From assembly GCA_963663665.2 (NCBI GenBank), contig CAXXKP010000001.1, forward strand, positions 1,178,001 to 1,242,000: a stretch of DNA of 64,000 nt, read 5' to 3'. Positions within the stretch are counted from its first letter, which is position 1; every line of letters starts with the position of its first letter. Made by a program: the position numbers and the translations under genes. This stretch comes from SABI01 sp963663665. Lineage in GTDB: Bacteria > Spirochaetota > Spirochaetia > Sphaerochaetales > Sphaerochaetaceae. Below the pieces are notes generated by a model. It was not told the DNA's origin, did no database searches, and saw nothing but the letters and a program-made list of their open reading frames with translations. This document shows, in pieces, positions 54,436 to 62,725 of the stretch.

Positions 54436-54562
54436 GTAGTGCAAATAAATTACGGTTTGGAAGCATTTTCCATACGTAATAGATAATTAGGTGTAAATCG
54501 ATGAATTAATGTGTTTGCACTACTTCCTCCTGAACAAATAGATAATCAGATTACAATCTGAT
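54436..54562. repeat. Cluster of palindromes after dhaL
   Basis: GTAGTGCAAA (54436-54445) and TTTGCACTAC (54514-54523) are inverted copies bounding an 88-base segment that contains a second, imperfect inverted repeat (TTACG...GGAA / TTCC...CGTAA, about 54450-54480). Just outside lies a perfect ATCAGATT-ac-AATCTGAT palindrome (54545-54562). It could be a structured 3' region of the dha transcript, regulator sites, or the ends of a miniature element. I cannot tell which. The remainder of 54359-54734 shows no gene. Confidence 0.4.
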
Positions 54563-54734
54563 ACGGTGATGAAATTCATTATATTGTGAAGAAAATAGCA
54601 ATTTTAAGGGCAAAGGTTGAAAGCTAAGCTGAAATATCTAGAATTATTCAAGTGAATTTCTTGATTTCTAGAGTTTTTCTATGGAGATAGGATTTCGTAA
54701 TAAATGCTTTATTGAGGTTTATTCACTATCCCCT

Positions 54735-54885
54735 CTTGATGAGAGAACTCAGTACTCTTGAGTGGCTGGCCAAGCCCTCAGAGCTTGTAGAGAAGGTGTG
54801 AGCCGTAGAATCTTCGGTGTTATGATGCAGTCTTGTGTTAAGCAAGAAGCCCATTGATCTTTAGCCGATGGGTAAGCCTCTTAAC
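54735..54885 (+). mobile_element. IS200/IS605 right-end remnant with tnpB C-terminal scrap
   Basis: Two adjoining frames carry tnpB-like terminal sequence: MRELSTLEWLAKP, then in another frame LRACREGVSRR...SCVKQEAH and a stop near 54856. The ending KQEAH is typical of TnpB proteins of IS605-type elements. It is followed by an end hairpin of the family type, CCCAT...ctttagccgATGGG (54850-54872), whose left arm has partly decayed from the usual CGGCTTTAGCCG core. No tnpA and no left end are seen. The same stretch would correspond to the 3' end of a guide (omega) RNA in an intact element. Confidence 0.5.
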
Positions 54886-54936
54886 AAAGATCTCAGTAGA
54901 TATTTATTACCACGTACATCTATTATTGTAATGTGT

Positions 54937-55862
54937 ATGTTTTTTATAGAAATTTAAAATTTTGAAATTATTTTTAATGTCTGCGAATTTATAATTTTCA
55001 AGATTGGCTTTCCAACTCCTGCAATTTGTCAATAATCACTGGGGATTACTCTTACTAATTATAATCATTTCAATCAGTATTGCTCTTTGATTCTCTCTAC
55101 TAAAGATTTTGACGATCTAAGTATGAAATATGAGGCTAGGGGGATTGTAAATGGCTCGACTGGGGAAACCCTATATTTATATCTGTCTCAATTATCTTGC
55201 AGATTTTGCAACGTTAATTATAATTGGTGGTTTATATTTTGGGACGATAGTTGCTGGACAGTTTATTCTGAAAAATGATCTAGAAGTATTTTCCTATACC
55301 TATTGAGTTTCTGATTAGATTTAAAAAGTACTATGAATTGCTGCAAGCTCTGAAATCGAAAACTATACAGATTATTGCATTTATAATATCTAGTTTTTCA
55401 TAATATTTTATTAAGAAGCGTATGAAGAATCAGTAAGGAACAATGATATACCAAATTCTGAATAATTAGATATGATATCGATTCTTAGGCGAAGATTTTA
55501 CAGAGTAAAATACCAGATTGCAATTCCCCCATATTGGAACAGGTCCTCAGCTTTATCAATAAAAAATTAAGAAATAAGATAAAAATTAATCGCATGGAAG
55601 ATCTTTTTAATATGGGTTCCAGTTATTTTAGCGTGCTTTTCAGTAAATATATTGGAGATACTTCCAACAATGATTTTAATATTTCCTCTATGTAGAAAGC
55701 GTATAATCATCTCACAAATACAATCTAAATTGTTACAATAATGATATTTAATATAGATTGCGAGACAGTAGTTATTTCATTCTAATATTCCAATTTATCC
55801 TTGCGATGGTACAGACTTACTACAATGCAATTAATCGAATTCGAGCAGCATACTCTTTGTAA
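54937..55862 (+). pseudogene. Decayed PocR-domain AraC-family regulator, paralogue of the gene at 62726
   Basis: Fragments in shifting frames follow the whole length of the intact regulator in order: WLSNSCNLSIITGDY, CSLILSTKDFDDLSMKYEARG split by stops, GKPYIYICLNYLADFA, VAGQFILKND, KKYYELL, PDCNSPILEQVLSFI, SSYFSVLFSKYIGD, and a C-terminus TYYNAINRIRAAYSL with TAA at 55862. Intact counterparts are WLSDACNLSMITADY, GKPYIYLCHMGIVDFA, VAGQVVLKN, PKCDSPILEPALDYI, SSYFSKLFNKYVGE and TYYRAINRTRVADTL. Even the bases after the stop match (TTTGTAAAGTGCT). It sits just upstream of the glycerol importer and just after the insertion-sequence remnant. A 63-codon open frame at 55087-55278 is part of it, not a gene. 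Confidence 0.85.
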
Positions 55863-55915
55863 AGTGCTGAATATCACAATGTAATTTTAAAAATATTTTA
55901 TAAATTAGCATAAAA

Positions 55916-55961
55916 TTTAAACGGATTTTTACGAGCGCGAATAGAATTGGGGCCTCATACT
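55916..55961 (+). promoter_or_regulatory. Glycerol importer promoter with shared activator box
   Basis: The 20-bp box TTTAAACGGATTTTTACGAG (55916-55935) is 17/20 identical to the box before gldA and likewise ends 21 bases before the -10 (CATACT, 55956-55961). The canonical -35 position is GAGCGC, a very poor match, so activation by a protein bound at the box is likely. The importer ATG is at 56008 after AACGAGGTGAAAAT. Confidence 0.65.
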
Positions 55962-56007
55962 CATAGTAAATCCAAGCGCGTATTCTTTTTGAACGAGGTG
56001 AAAATAT

Positions 56008-57105
56008 ATGGGTATAGTTATCGAGAATCTATCTAAAAGGCATCAAGGTTATTATAAGATAGAGAATCTAAATTTGGAGGTAAATGATGGTGATTTTTCT
56101 GTTTTGCTTGCACCTACTGGGTCTGGTAAAACAACTTTACTACGTTTGCTTGCAGGAATCGAGAGGCCGACAAGTGGAAGGATTCTCTTTGATGGTGTAG
56201 ATGTAACGAATTTCACACCACAGAAGAGAAATATTGCAATGGTGTATCAACAGTTTGTGAATTATCCATCTTTCACCATTTACGAAAACATAGCTTCCCC
56301 TTTAAGGGTGTCTAAAACAAAGTACAGTGAAAAAGAAATAGATAAGCGAGTACGAGACAATGCATCTTTACTGGGTATAAGTCACATACTATCACACTTA
56401 CCTGAACAAGTCAGTGGAGGTCAGAAGCAGAGAACAGCATTAGCGCGTGCTTTGGCCAAAGGAACCAAATATGTTTTTTTGGATGAACCTTTAGCTAATC
56501 TTGATTACAAACTTCGAGAAGAATTGCGTGTTGAATTGAAGATGATTTTCAGAAAAAAAGGAGGAGCAATTGTATATGCAACTCCAGAACCGATTGATGC
56601 TCTAGGGATGGCCTCTCATGTAGGCTTCATGCAGAATGGGCGTATTTTACAATATGGCCCTGTAAAAGAAGTCTATTTTAATCCTCAATTTACTGAGGTT
56701 GGAAAGTATTTCAGTCATCCAACAATGAATATTCTGCATGGGAAGAAAGTTGAAGAAGAGGGTCGTACATATTTGCAGGTAACAGAACAATTTAAGGTAG
56801 ATGTTACTCAGATGAGAAGTACTTTAAACAAAGATCATTATATGCTTGGTGTTCATGCACATACGATATCAGTGAAACCAGAAAAATCATTTATAAAAAT
56901 TGATGGAGTGGTAGAACTGTCTGAGTCAGTAGGTTCAGATACAGAATTGCATGTGGATCATCAGGGACAGAGTCTTGTTATCCTGGTTCAGAATATTACT
57001 CGTTATAATATTGGCCAGATTGTTCCCTTGTATGTAGACCCTAAAAGTTTCTATATTTTTGACCCAGATTCTACCCGACTTTGTGGGAAAACATGTCTAG
57101 ATTAA
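56008..57105 (+). CDS. glpS: Glycerol ABC importer ATP-binding protein GlpS
   Basis: One of two different ATPases of the GlpSTPQUV-type glycerol importer. It has 365 residues: Walker A LAPTGSGKTTLLRLLAG (about 37-45), an intact signature VSGGQKQRTALARAL, Walker B YVFLDEPLANLD, and a C-terminal regulatory beta domain of about 120 residues. The switch region reads YATPEPIDAL, so the usual H-loop histidine is missing (YATxEP in place of VTHDQxEA). This is complemented by the partner GlpT, which keeps the histidine but loses the signature. It is the first gene of a six-gene operon. Confidence 0.9.
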   Translation: MGIVIENLSKRHQGYYKIENLNLEVNDGDFSVLLAPTGSGKTTLLRLLAGIERPTSGRILFDGVDVTNFTPQKRNIAMVYQQFVNYPSFTIYENIASPLRVSKTKYSEKEIDKRVRDNASLLGISHILSHLPEQVSGGQKQRTALARALAKGTKYVFLDEPLANLDYKLREELRVELKMIFRKKGGAIVYATPEPIDALGMASHVGFMQNGRILQYGPVKEVYFNPQFTEVGKYFSHPTMNILHGKKVEEEGRTYLQVTEQFKVDVTQMRSTLNKDHYMLGVHAHTISVKPEKSFIKIDGVVELSESVGSDTELHVDHQGQSLVILVQNITRYNIGQIVPLYVDPKSFYIFDPDSTRLCGKTCLD

Positions 57106-57126
57106 TAATAAAGGAAAAAAAACAAT

Positions 57127-58206
57127 ATGGCAAAAATTGAGTTACGAAATATTTGGCATAGTTATGATGATAATGAAGAATATGCTATTCGGAATGTTAA
57201 TATAACTTTTGAAGACGGGAGTGCAATTGCTCTACTAGGTCCATCGGGATGTGGAAAAACCACAATATTATCACTTGTTACTGGCTTGTTAAAACCAACA
57301 CGTGGTCAAGTATTATTTGATGGAGTGGATGTAACTGCACTGTCTCCTAAAGAAAGGCATATTGCCCTAGTATTCCAATTCCCCGTTTTATATGAATCTA
57401 TGAGTGTATATGGGAATCTGTCATTCCCCTTGGACAATGATGGAATGGATAGTAGGAAGATCAAAAAGCGAGTAAATGAAGTTGCAGAGATTATGGAAAT
57501 TGAACATCTTCTGAAATATTCATCAAAATCTTTGACTCCTGCAGATAAACAGCGAGTAGCTCTTGGACGAGGGATTGTAAGGCCAAATACATCGGCAGTA
57601 CTTCTTGACGAACCTTTAACTGTTATTGATCCAAAAGCACAATGGGGCCTACGAAGAAAATTAAAACAGGTTCAAGAAGAACTTCATATGACTATGATTT
57701 ATGTGACACATGATCAACACGAAGCTCTCACTTTTGCCGAAAACGTAGTAATTATGAATGAAGGCGAAATAGTGCAAATGGGAACACCTGAAGAACTCCA
57801 TGAAAAACCTGATAATGTATTTGTTGGCTATTTTATCGGAAGCCCTGGGATGAATGTTTTAGATTGTGAATATGATGAAAAAGGTACTTTCACTATTGAT
57901 GGTAATACTTTTTGTGTTACGGATGAATTGATAGCATTATTGAAAGATCACGGGAAACATATCACGGTGGGTATTCGTCCTGAATATCTAGAGATATCTA
58001 CCACCAAAAAAGAGAAATCAATAATAGGAAAAGTAACGTTAGTAGATGATGTTGCTGCTTATAAAATCATTACAGTTAACATTGGTACAATTCAAGTTAA
58101 AGGAAGAGCACCCGAGTCAATGAAAATTGAGGAAGGTGGAAACGTGTGGATCCAATTTCCACAAGAGCATTTGATGTTTTATAAAAATGGGAAAAATATT
58201 CTATGA
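57127..58206 (+). CDS. glpT: Glycerol ABC importer ATP-binding protein GlpT
   Basis: The second ATPase of the importer, 359 residues. It has Walker A LLGPSGCGKTTILSL, Walker B VLLDEPLTVID and H-loop YVTHDQHEAL, with a C-terminal regulatory domain. Its signature is degenerate: KSLTPADKQRVALGR replaces LSGGQQQR. A GlpS-GlpT heterodimer would have one consensus ATP site (Walker A and H-loop of GlpT with the signature of GlpS) and one weakened site. This gene is unrelated to the glycerol-3-phosphate antiporter also called GlpT. The spacing from glpS is 21 bases. Confidence 0.9.
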   Translation: MAKIELRNIWHSYDDNEEYAIRNVNITFEDGSAIALLGPSGCGKTTILSLVTGLLKPTRGQVLFDGVDVTALSPKERHIALVFQFPVLYESMSVYGNLSFPLDNDGMDSRKIKKRVNEVAEIMEIEHLLKYSSKSLTPADKQRVALGRGIVRPNTSAVLLDEPLTVIDPKAQWGLRRKLKQVQEELHMTMIYVTHDQHEALTFAENVVIMNEGEIVQMGTPEELHEKPDNVFVGYFIGSPGMNVLDCEYDEKGTFTIDGNTFCVTDELIALLKDHGKHITVGIRPEYLEISTTKKEKSIIGKVTLVDDVAAYKIITVNIGTIQVKGRAPESMKIEEGGNVWIQFPQEHLMFYKNGKNIL

Positions 58207-58243
58207 TTTCTTTAATTACTACTAATATACAGGAGATTAAGAT

Positions 58244-59113
58244 ATGAGATATACGAACAAAGCTTGGTTATTTTTAATACCAGCATTAGCAATAATGGGA
58301 CTTACAGCCTTTATTCCGTTAATGACGGTTGTGAATTATTCCTTGCATACAATTTTTTCAGGTTCTGTTCCTGAATTTGTAGGTTTATCTAACTATATTG
58401 AAGTGATAAATGATCCAGATTTTTTAGGCGCATTGGGAAGACAGTTGCTCTTTACTATGGTGATTTTATGCATAGAGATACCATTAGGTATAATCATAGG
58501 ACTATCAATGCCGAAAAAAGGTATTGGAGTTGCTATATCTTTGGTACTTTTAGGAATTCCTTTACTTGTCCCATACAATGTAGTAGGAATTGTATGGCGA
58601 TTATTTAGCCAAAGTGATATAGGGTTTATTCCATATGTTTTAGGATTATTTGGATATTCGTATAATGTTTCACTACACTCTGTTGATGCTGTTTTGACAC
58701 TTGTAATACTTGATGTATGGCATTGGACGCCTTTGGTTGGGTTATTGAGCTATGCAGGATATTCAGCAATCCCGGATGCATATTTTCAAGCTGCAGCTAT
58801 AGATGGTTCTAGTGCGTGGAAAACTTTCTTGTATGTTACACTACCACGTTTACGATCTGTGTTAATCTTGGGATTTTTGCTGAGATTTATGGATTCCTTC
58901 AAGATATATGAAGAACCTCTTACACTAACAGGTGGTGGTCCTGGTAATTCGACAACATTTTTAAGTCTCTTTGTAGCAAGAAAGGCTGAGTCATACAATC
59001 TTGGGTATGCTGGAGCGTCATCAATGATTTATCTAGTGATAGTAATAATCATGAGTTATATATTCTTCCAGATGATGTCAAACGTAGGAAAAGGGGATGG
59101 GAAAAAGGTATGA
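58244..59113 (+). CDS. glpP: Glycerol ABC importer permease GlpP
   Basis: An inner-membrane subunit of the MalF/UgpA fold, 289 residues with six helices. The EAA loop that docks on the ATPases reads YFQAAAIDGSSAWKTFLYVTLP. The start follows AGGAGATTAAG. Its stop overlaps the start of the second permease (ATGA). Specificity for glycerol is inferred from family, the paired ATPases, the DUF2160 gene and the linked gldA-dhaKL genes. A related polyol is possible. Confidence 0.9.
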   Translation: MRYTNKAWLFLIPALAIMGLTAFIPLMTVVNYSLHTIFSGSVPEFVGLSNYIEVINDPDFLGALGRQLLFTMVILCIEIPLGIIIGLSMPKKGIGVAISLVLLGIPLLVPYNVVGIVWRLFSQSDIGFIPYVLGLFGYSYNVSLHSVDAVLTLVILDVWHWTPLVGLLSYAGYSAIPDAYFQAAAIDGSSAWKTFLYVTLPRLRSVLILGFLLRFMDSFKIYEEPLTLTGGGPGNSTTFLSLFVARKAESYNLGYAGASSMIYLVIVIIMSYIFFQMMSNVGKGDGKKV

Positions 59114-59931
59114 AAATGAAAAATCAAAAACTTAAAAAAAGATATATTTTCCTGATAATATATTTTGTAGTATTATTTATTCCGATCTATTGGATGGTAA
59201 TTACGTCATTCAAATCAGATAATGATATTCTTCGTAGCTTAACGTTTATTCCACAACATCCGACTTTTGAAAACTACATGGAGATATTTACTTCAAGTGT
59301 TTGGATGAAAAGCTTTTTGAATTCACTTATATTTGTATCGATAAATATTGTTATGGTATTAATCGTTGCGGTTCCTGGTGCCTATGCATTTTCTCGATAC
59401 CATTTTCTTGGAGATAAGCATCTGTTCTTTTGGCTCTTAACCAACAGAATGGCCCCAGCTGCAGTATTTATCATACCCTTTACAGAGTTATTCTATACGC
59501 TCAATATTTTTGACACACAATTAGCTGTTGCCTTAGGGCATTGTCTGTTTAACATTCCACTTGCGATCTGGATTCTTGAAGGTTTCATGTCTGGAATACC
59601 ACCAGAAATAGATGAAACAGCACTTGTTGATGGATATAGTTTCCCTCGATTCTTTGTAAAGATATTTTTACCATTGATAGGTCCTGGAATAGGTATTACT
59701 GCCTTCTTTAGCTTCACATTCTCTTGGGTAGAGATGCTGATTGCGAAGGCTGTTACTACTACTAATGCAAGACCAATAGTCGTTTCCTTGACAGTAGGAA
59801 TGACTTCATCAGAGGGAACAAAATGGGGACTTTTGGCGGCAGCTGGTATCTTGACAATCATACCAGGAGCTTTGTTGGTCTATTTTGTAAGAAATAACAT
59901 AGCTAAGGGCTTTGCCTTGGGAAGGGTGTAA
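59110..59931 (+). CDS. glpQ: Glycerol ABC importer permease GlpQ
   Basis: The second membrane subunit, of the MalG/UgpE fold, 273 residues with six helices. The first helix (YIFLIIYFVVLFIPIYWMV) is followed by the MalG-like loop. The ATPase-docking EAA loop reads DETALVDGYSFPRFFVKIFL. It is coupled to glpP by a four-base overlap. It is unrelated to the phosphodiesterase that shares the name in enteric bacteria. Confidence 0.9.
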   Translation: MKMKNQKLKKRYIFLIIYFVVLFIPIYWMVITSFKSDNDILRSLTFIPQHPTFENYMEIFTSSVWMKSFLNSLIFVSINIVMVLIVAVPGAYAFSRYHFLGDKHLFFWLLTNRMAPAAVFIIPFTELFYTLNIFDTQLAVALGHCLFNIPLAIWILEGFMSGIPPEIDETALVDGYSFPRFFVKIFLPLIGPGIGITAFFSFTFSWVEMLIAKAVTTTNARPIVVSLTVGMTSSEGTKWGLLAAAGILTIIPGALLVYFVRNNIAKGFALGRV

Positions 59932-59934
59932 ATA

Positions 59935-60234
59935 ATGAAAGAATTTTTCTCAACGACTTTCAAATGGATGTATTGGTCATGGCAGAGTGGACTTTTCTTT
60001 TTTATAGTTTTTTCTGCGATTGCATTTCTAGGTTTCCTACACCGTGTGAGTCCTAATGTTGACCGAAAAGGGTTTTTCCCAATGGAAACGGGCCGAGGAG
60101 ATCGACTATTTATTGGAATTTATTCAACTTTTGTAATCTTTTTACTTTCGTTTGCTTTATTTTCCGGTAGTTATCTTATCGCTACCGCAATTATATCGTT
60201 GATTTGGTTCATCGTTGAATTTAAGTGGGGCTAA
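59935..60234 (+). CDS. DUF2160-family small membrane protein (GlpU-like)
   Basis: A 99-residue protein with two or three hydrophobic helices separated by a polar loop RVSPNVDRKGFFPMETGRGD, characteristic of DUF2160. These proteins occur almost only inside glycerol-type ABC operons between the permease and binding-protein genes, and in Rhizobium the corresponding gene is, to my memory, glpU. Its role is not established; assembly or regulation of the permease is a guess. The gap to glpQ is three bases. Confidence 0.85.
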   Translation: MKEFFSTTFKWMYWSWQSGLFFFIVFSAIAFLGFLHRVSPNVDRKGFFPMETGRGDRLFIGIYSTFVIFLLSFALFSGSYLIATAIISLIWFIVEFKWG

Positions 60235-60297
60235 GCAAATAGTTTTTTGCTTCCATACGATTTATTTTTGAACTGAGAATACAAAAAGGAGTTATTA

Positions 60298-62067
60298 ATG
60301 AAGAAAATGACATTACTGTTATTGCTTGTTACTCTTGTGTTTTTACCAATGACTTTGTTTGGTAATGGCCAGGGTGAAGATTCTCCAGCTGCCGGGGTTA
60401 AGGCTGGGGACAAAGCTGCAATAATTGAAAAATGGATTCAAGAACTTCAACCATCTCAATTAAGTGATGCTGAAATGAGAGAAGAACTTAATTGGTTCGC
60501 TGAAGTTGGAGCTGCCTATAGTGGGATGAGTATTAAATCTGTTGGTGAAGGTCTTAGAACACACCAATGGGAATCAGATGTACTCACGAAAGCGTTTGAA
60601 GAAATTACCGGAATCAAAGTAACACATGATATTATTGGTGAAGGTGAGATAGTAGACCGAGTACAACGCCAGATGCAGACTGGACGAAAATTGTATGATA
60701 TCTACGTAAATGATGGCGACCTTGTTGGCACCCATTTACGAGCAGATAGTGCACTTAATTTGACTGAGTATATGGCTGGAGAAGGGAAGAAAGTAACAGA
60801 CCCTTGGCTCGATATTGAGGACTGGTTGAATCTCGGATTTGGACAAGACTATGATGGAAATCAATTACAACTACCTGATCAACAGTTTGCTAATTTGTAT
60901 TGGTTCCGCTTAGATTGGTTTGAGGATCCTTCTATCAAAGCACAATTCAAGGACATTTATGGCTATGAACTTGGTGTACCTGTAAACTGGGCTGCATATG
61001 AAGATATTGCTAAGTTCTTTACCTATGAAGTAAATGGGAATGGAACAATTAACGGTGAGAAAGTCTATGGTCACATGGATTATGGTAAAAAAGACCCATC
61101 ACTAGGATGGCGCTTTACTGATGCATGGCTTTCAATCGCAGGTGTTGGTGATAAGGGCATTCCGAATGGAATCCCAGTAGACGAATGGGGAATTAGAACT
61201 GAAAATAAAATTCCAGTTGGAGCATCTGTTTCTCGTGGTGGCGCTGCTAACAGTCCAGCTGCAGTATATGCCCTTACAAAATATGTAGATTGGATGAAGT
61301 TATATGCACCACCATTTGCAGCATCTATGGTGTGGGCAGAAGCTGGTGTAGTACCTTCACGAGGTAATATTGCTCAACGTATATTCCAATATATTACGTG
61401 GCTTTCTGACCCTGCATTTAATAGTGTTGGAAGTCCAGTTTGTGATGAAGAAGGACAGCCTTTGTGGCGTGTTGCTCCTACACCACACGGAAAATATTGG
61501 GAAGAAGGAATGAAAGTTGGTTACCAAGATGCGGGAAGTTGGACAATATTACAGGACAGCGTAACTGGTAAAGACCGAGAAGCTGCTTGGCTTTGGGCTC
61601 AATTCGCAGTATCTAAGTCAGTATCTCTTCCTAAGTTCTTAGTAGGAGGAACTCCAGTAAGAAAATCTACTGTTTCAGATCCATATTTGTTGAAATTAGA
61701 AAAAGAACAAAATAAATTCGGTGGTATCATAACATTCTATAACTCACCAGTTGAGTATATGTGGACAGATACTGGTCCTAACGTTCCTCATTATCCTCTT
61801 TTAGCAGAACAATGGTGGCCAAATGTTGCTTCAGCTGTTACAGGAGAAAAAACACCACAAGAAGCTATGGATAATCTTGCAAAAGCAATGGATGATCTCA
61901 TGGGGAAAATGACTCTTAAACAATATTCTCCAGTGCTAAATCCTGAGAGAGATCCTTCTTATTGGCTCGATCAGCCTGGTTCTCCAAAACCATATCGTGC
62001 TGATGACGATACACCAATAACAGTTCCTTACGAAGAATTAATAAAGAGTTGGAATCCTGGAAATTGA
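60298..62067 (+). CDS. glpV: Glycerol ABC importer substrate-binding protein GlpV
   Basis: The periplasmic or membrane-tethered binding protein, 589 residues, long for a family 1 sugar-type binding protein but normal for GlpV. A signal peptide is visible (MKKMTLLLLLVTLVFLPMTL, cut near LFG). No lipobox cysteine is present. The mature part is rich in tryptophan (for example DPWLDIEDWLNLGFG). The start follows AAAAAGGAGTTATTA. It is the last gene of the operon and is followed by a terminator at 62083. Confidence 0.9.
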   Translation: MKKMTLLLLLVTLVFLPMTLFGNGQGEDSPAAGVKAGDKAAIIEKWIQELQPSQLSDAEMREELNWFAEVGAAYSGMSIKSVGEGLRTHQWESDVLTKAFEEITGIKVTHDIIGEGEIVDRVQRQMQTGRKLYDIYVNDGDLVGTHLRADSALNLTEYMAGEGKKVTDPWLDIEDWLNLGFGQDYDGNQLQLPDQQFANLYWFRLDWFEDPSIKAQFKDIYGYELGVPVNWAAYEDIAKFFTYEVNGNGTINGEKVYGHMDYGKKDPSLGWRFTDAWLSIAGVGDKGIPNGIPVDEWGIRTENKIPVGASVSRGGAANSPAAVYALTKYVDWMKLYAPPFAASMVWAEAGVVPSRGNIAQRIFQYITWLSDPAFNSVGSPVCDEEGQPLWRVAPTPHGKYWEEGMKVGYQDAGSWTILQDSVTGKDREAAWLWAQFAVSKSVSLPKFLVGGTPVRKSTVSDPYLLKLEKEQNKFGGIITFYNSPVEYMWTDTGPNVPHYPLLAEQWWPNVASAVTGEKTPQEAMDNLAKAMDDLMGKMTLKQYSPVLNPERDPSYWLDQPGSPKPYRADDDTPITVPYEELIKSWNPGN

Positions 62068-62082
62068 TTTTATGTATAGTAC

Positions 62083-62112
62083 GGGCTTAGGGAAACCTAG
62101 GCCCATTTTAAT
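62083..62112 (+). terminator. Terminator of the glycerol importer operon
   Basis: GGGCTTAGG-gaaa-CCTAGGCCC, a 9-bp stem (one T-G pair) with a GNRA-type loop, followed by ATTTTAATT. It lies 15 bases after the glpV stop. Confidence 0.85.
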
Positions 62113-62725
62113 TAAAAGAATGTTTTTTTAAATCAAGCAACGATACATTTAAGAAACCTAATAGAAATCGATGTTTAGTTATTTAATGGGGACTTGTGAC
62201 TAAGTCACTTTCGATAAACAAGCAATTATGATAATCTATAAAAATAAGGAATTTGGAATTATTAATTAAACTTGAAGAGATGAAGAAGTTTTAGATTTAA
62301 AAATAAAATACATATATCGGTGGAAATATGTTGGGTTTATGGTAAAAAGAATAGATGAGAAATACGCAAGAACCGTTTGTTATATTCGTTGGAGACTTTA
62401 ACTTGATACTCAGGTTCCGATTATTAAAACATATTTTTTATTTTTCACAAACGAAAACACACCACCCATAATAAAATACTGGTATTAATTGTGACAAAAT
62501 TCAGTAGAGAAATTGAATAACTTCACAAATACTTCAATTGTTGGATGCTTTTATTTTTTCATATAAAATAATCTATATTCATCAATTTTAAAGATATGTA
62601 GCGATAAATTAGCGTATATCGACGTAATTAATATGTATTCATATTTATAATTATTATAGTCTAATTTAATAGAGTTGTAGTTGCTTTGAATGAGGTTTAA
62701 AACCTCTAGAATGTGGAGAAGTGGT
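62113..62725. other. Intergenic stretch upstream of the PocR/AraC regulator
   Basis: About 600 very AT-rich bases without a credible open frame on either strand. One perfect 13-base palindrome, GTGACTAAGTCAC, lies at 62196-62208. The shared glycerol box seen before gldA and glpS is not found here by eye, so the regulator gene itself may be controlled differently. Confidence 0.5.

Noticed and set aside
54860..54900. Possible tRNA-like segment
   Set aside because: The hairpin resembles an insertion-sequence end; no cloverleaf, T-loop or acceptor stem can be built.
55087..55278. 63-codon + strand open frame between dhaL and the importer
   Set aside because: Its sequence aligns with part of the PocR domain of the intact regulator and continues in other frames on both sides, so it is a piece of the pseudogene.
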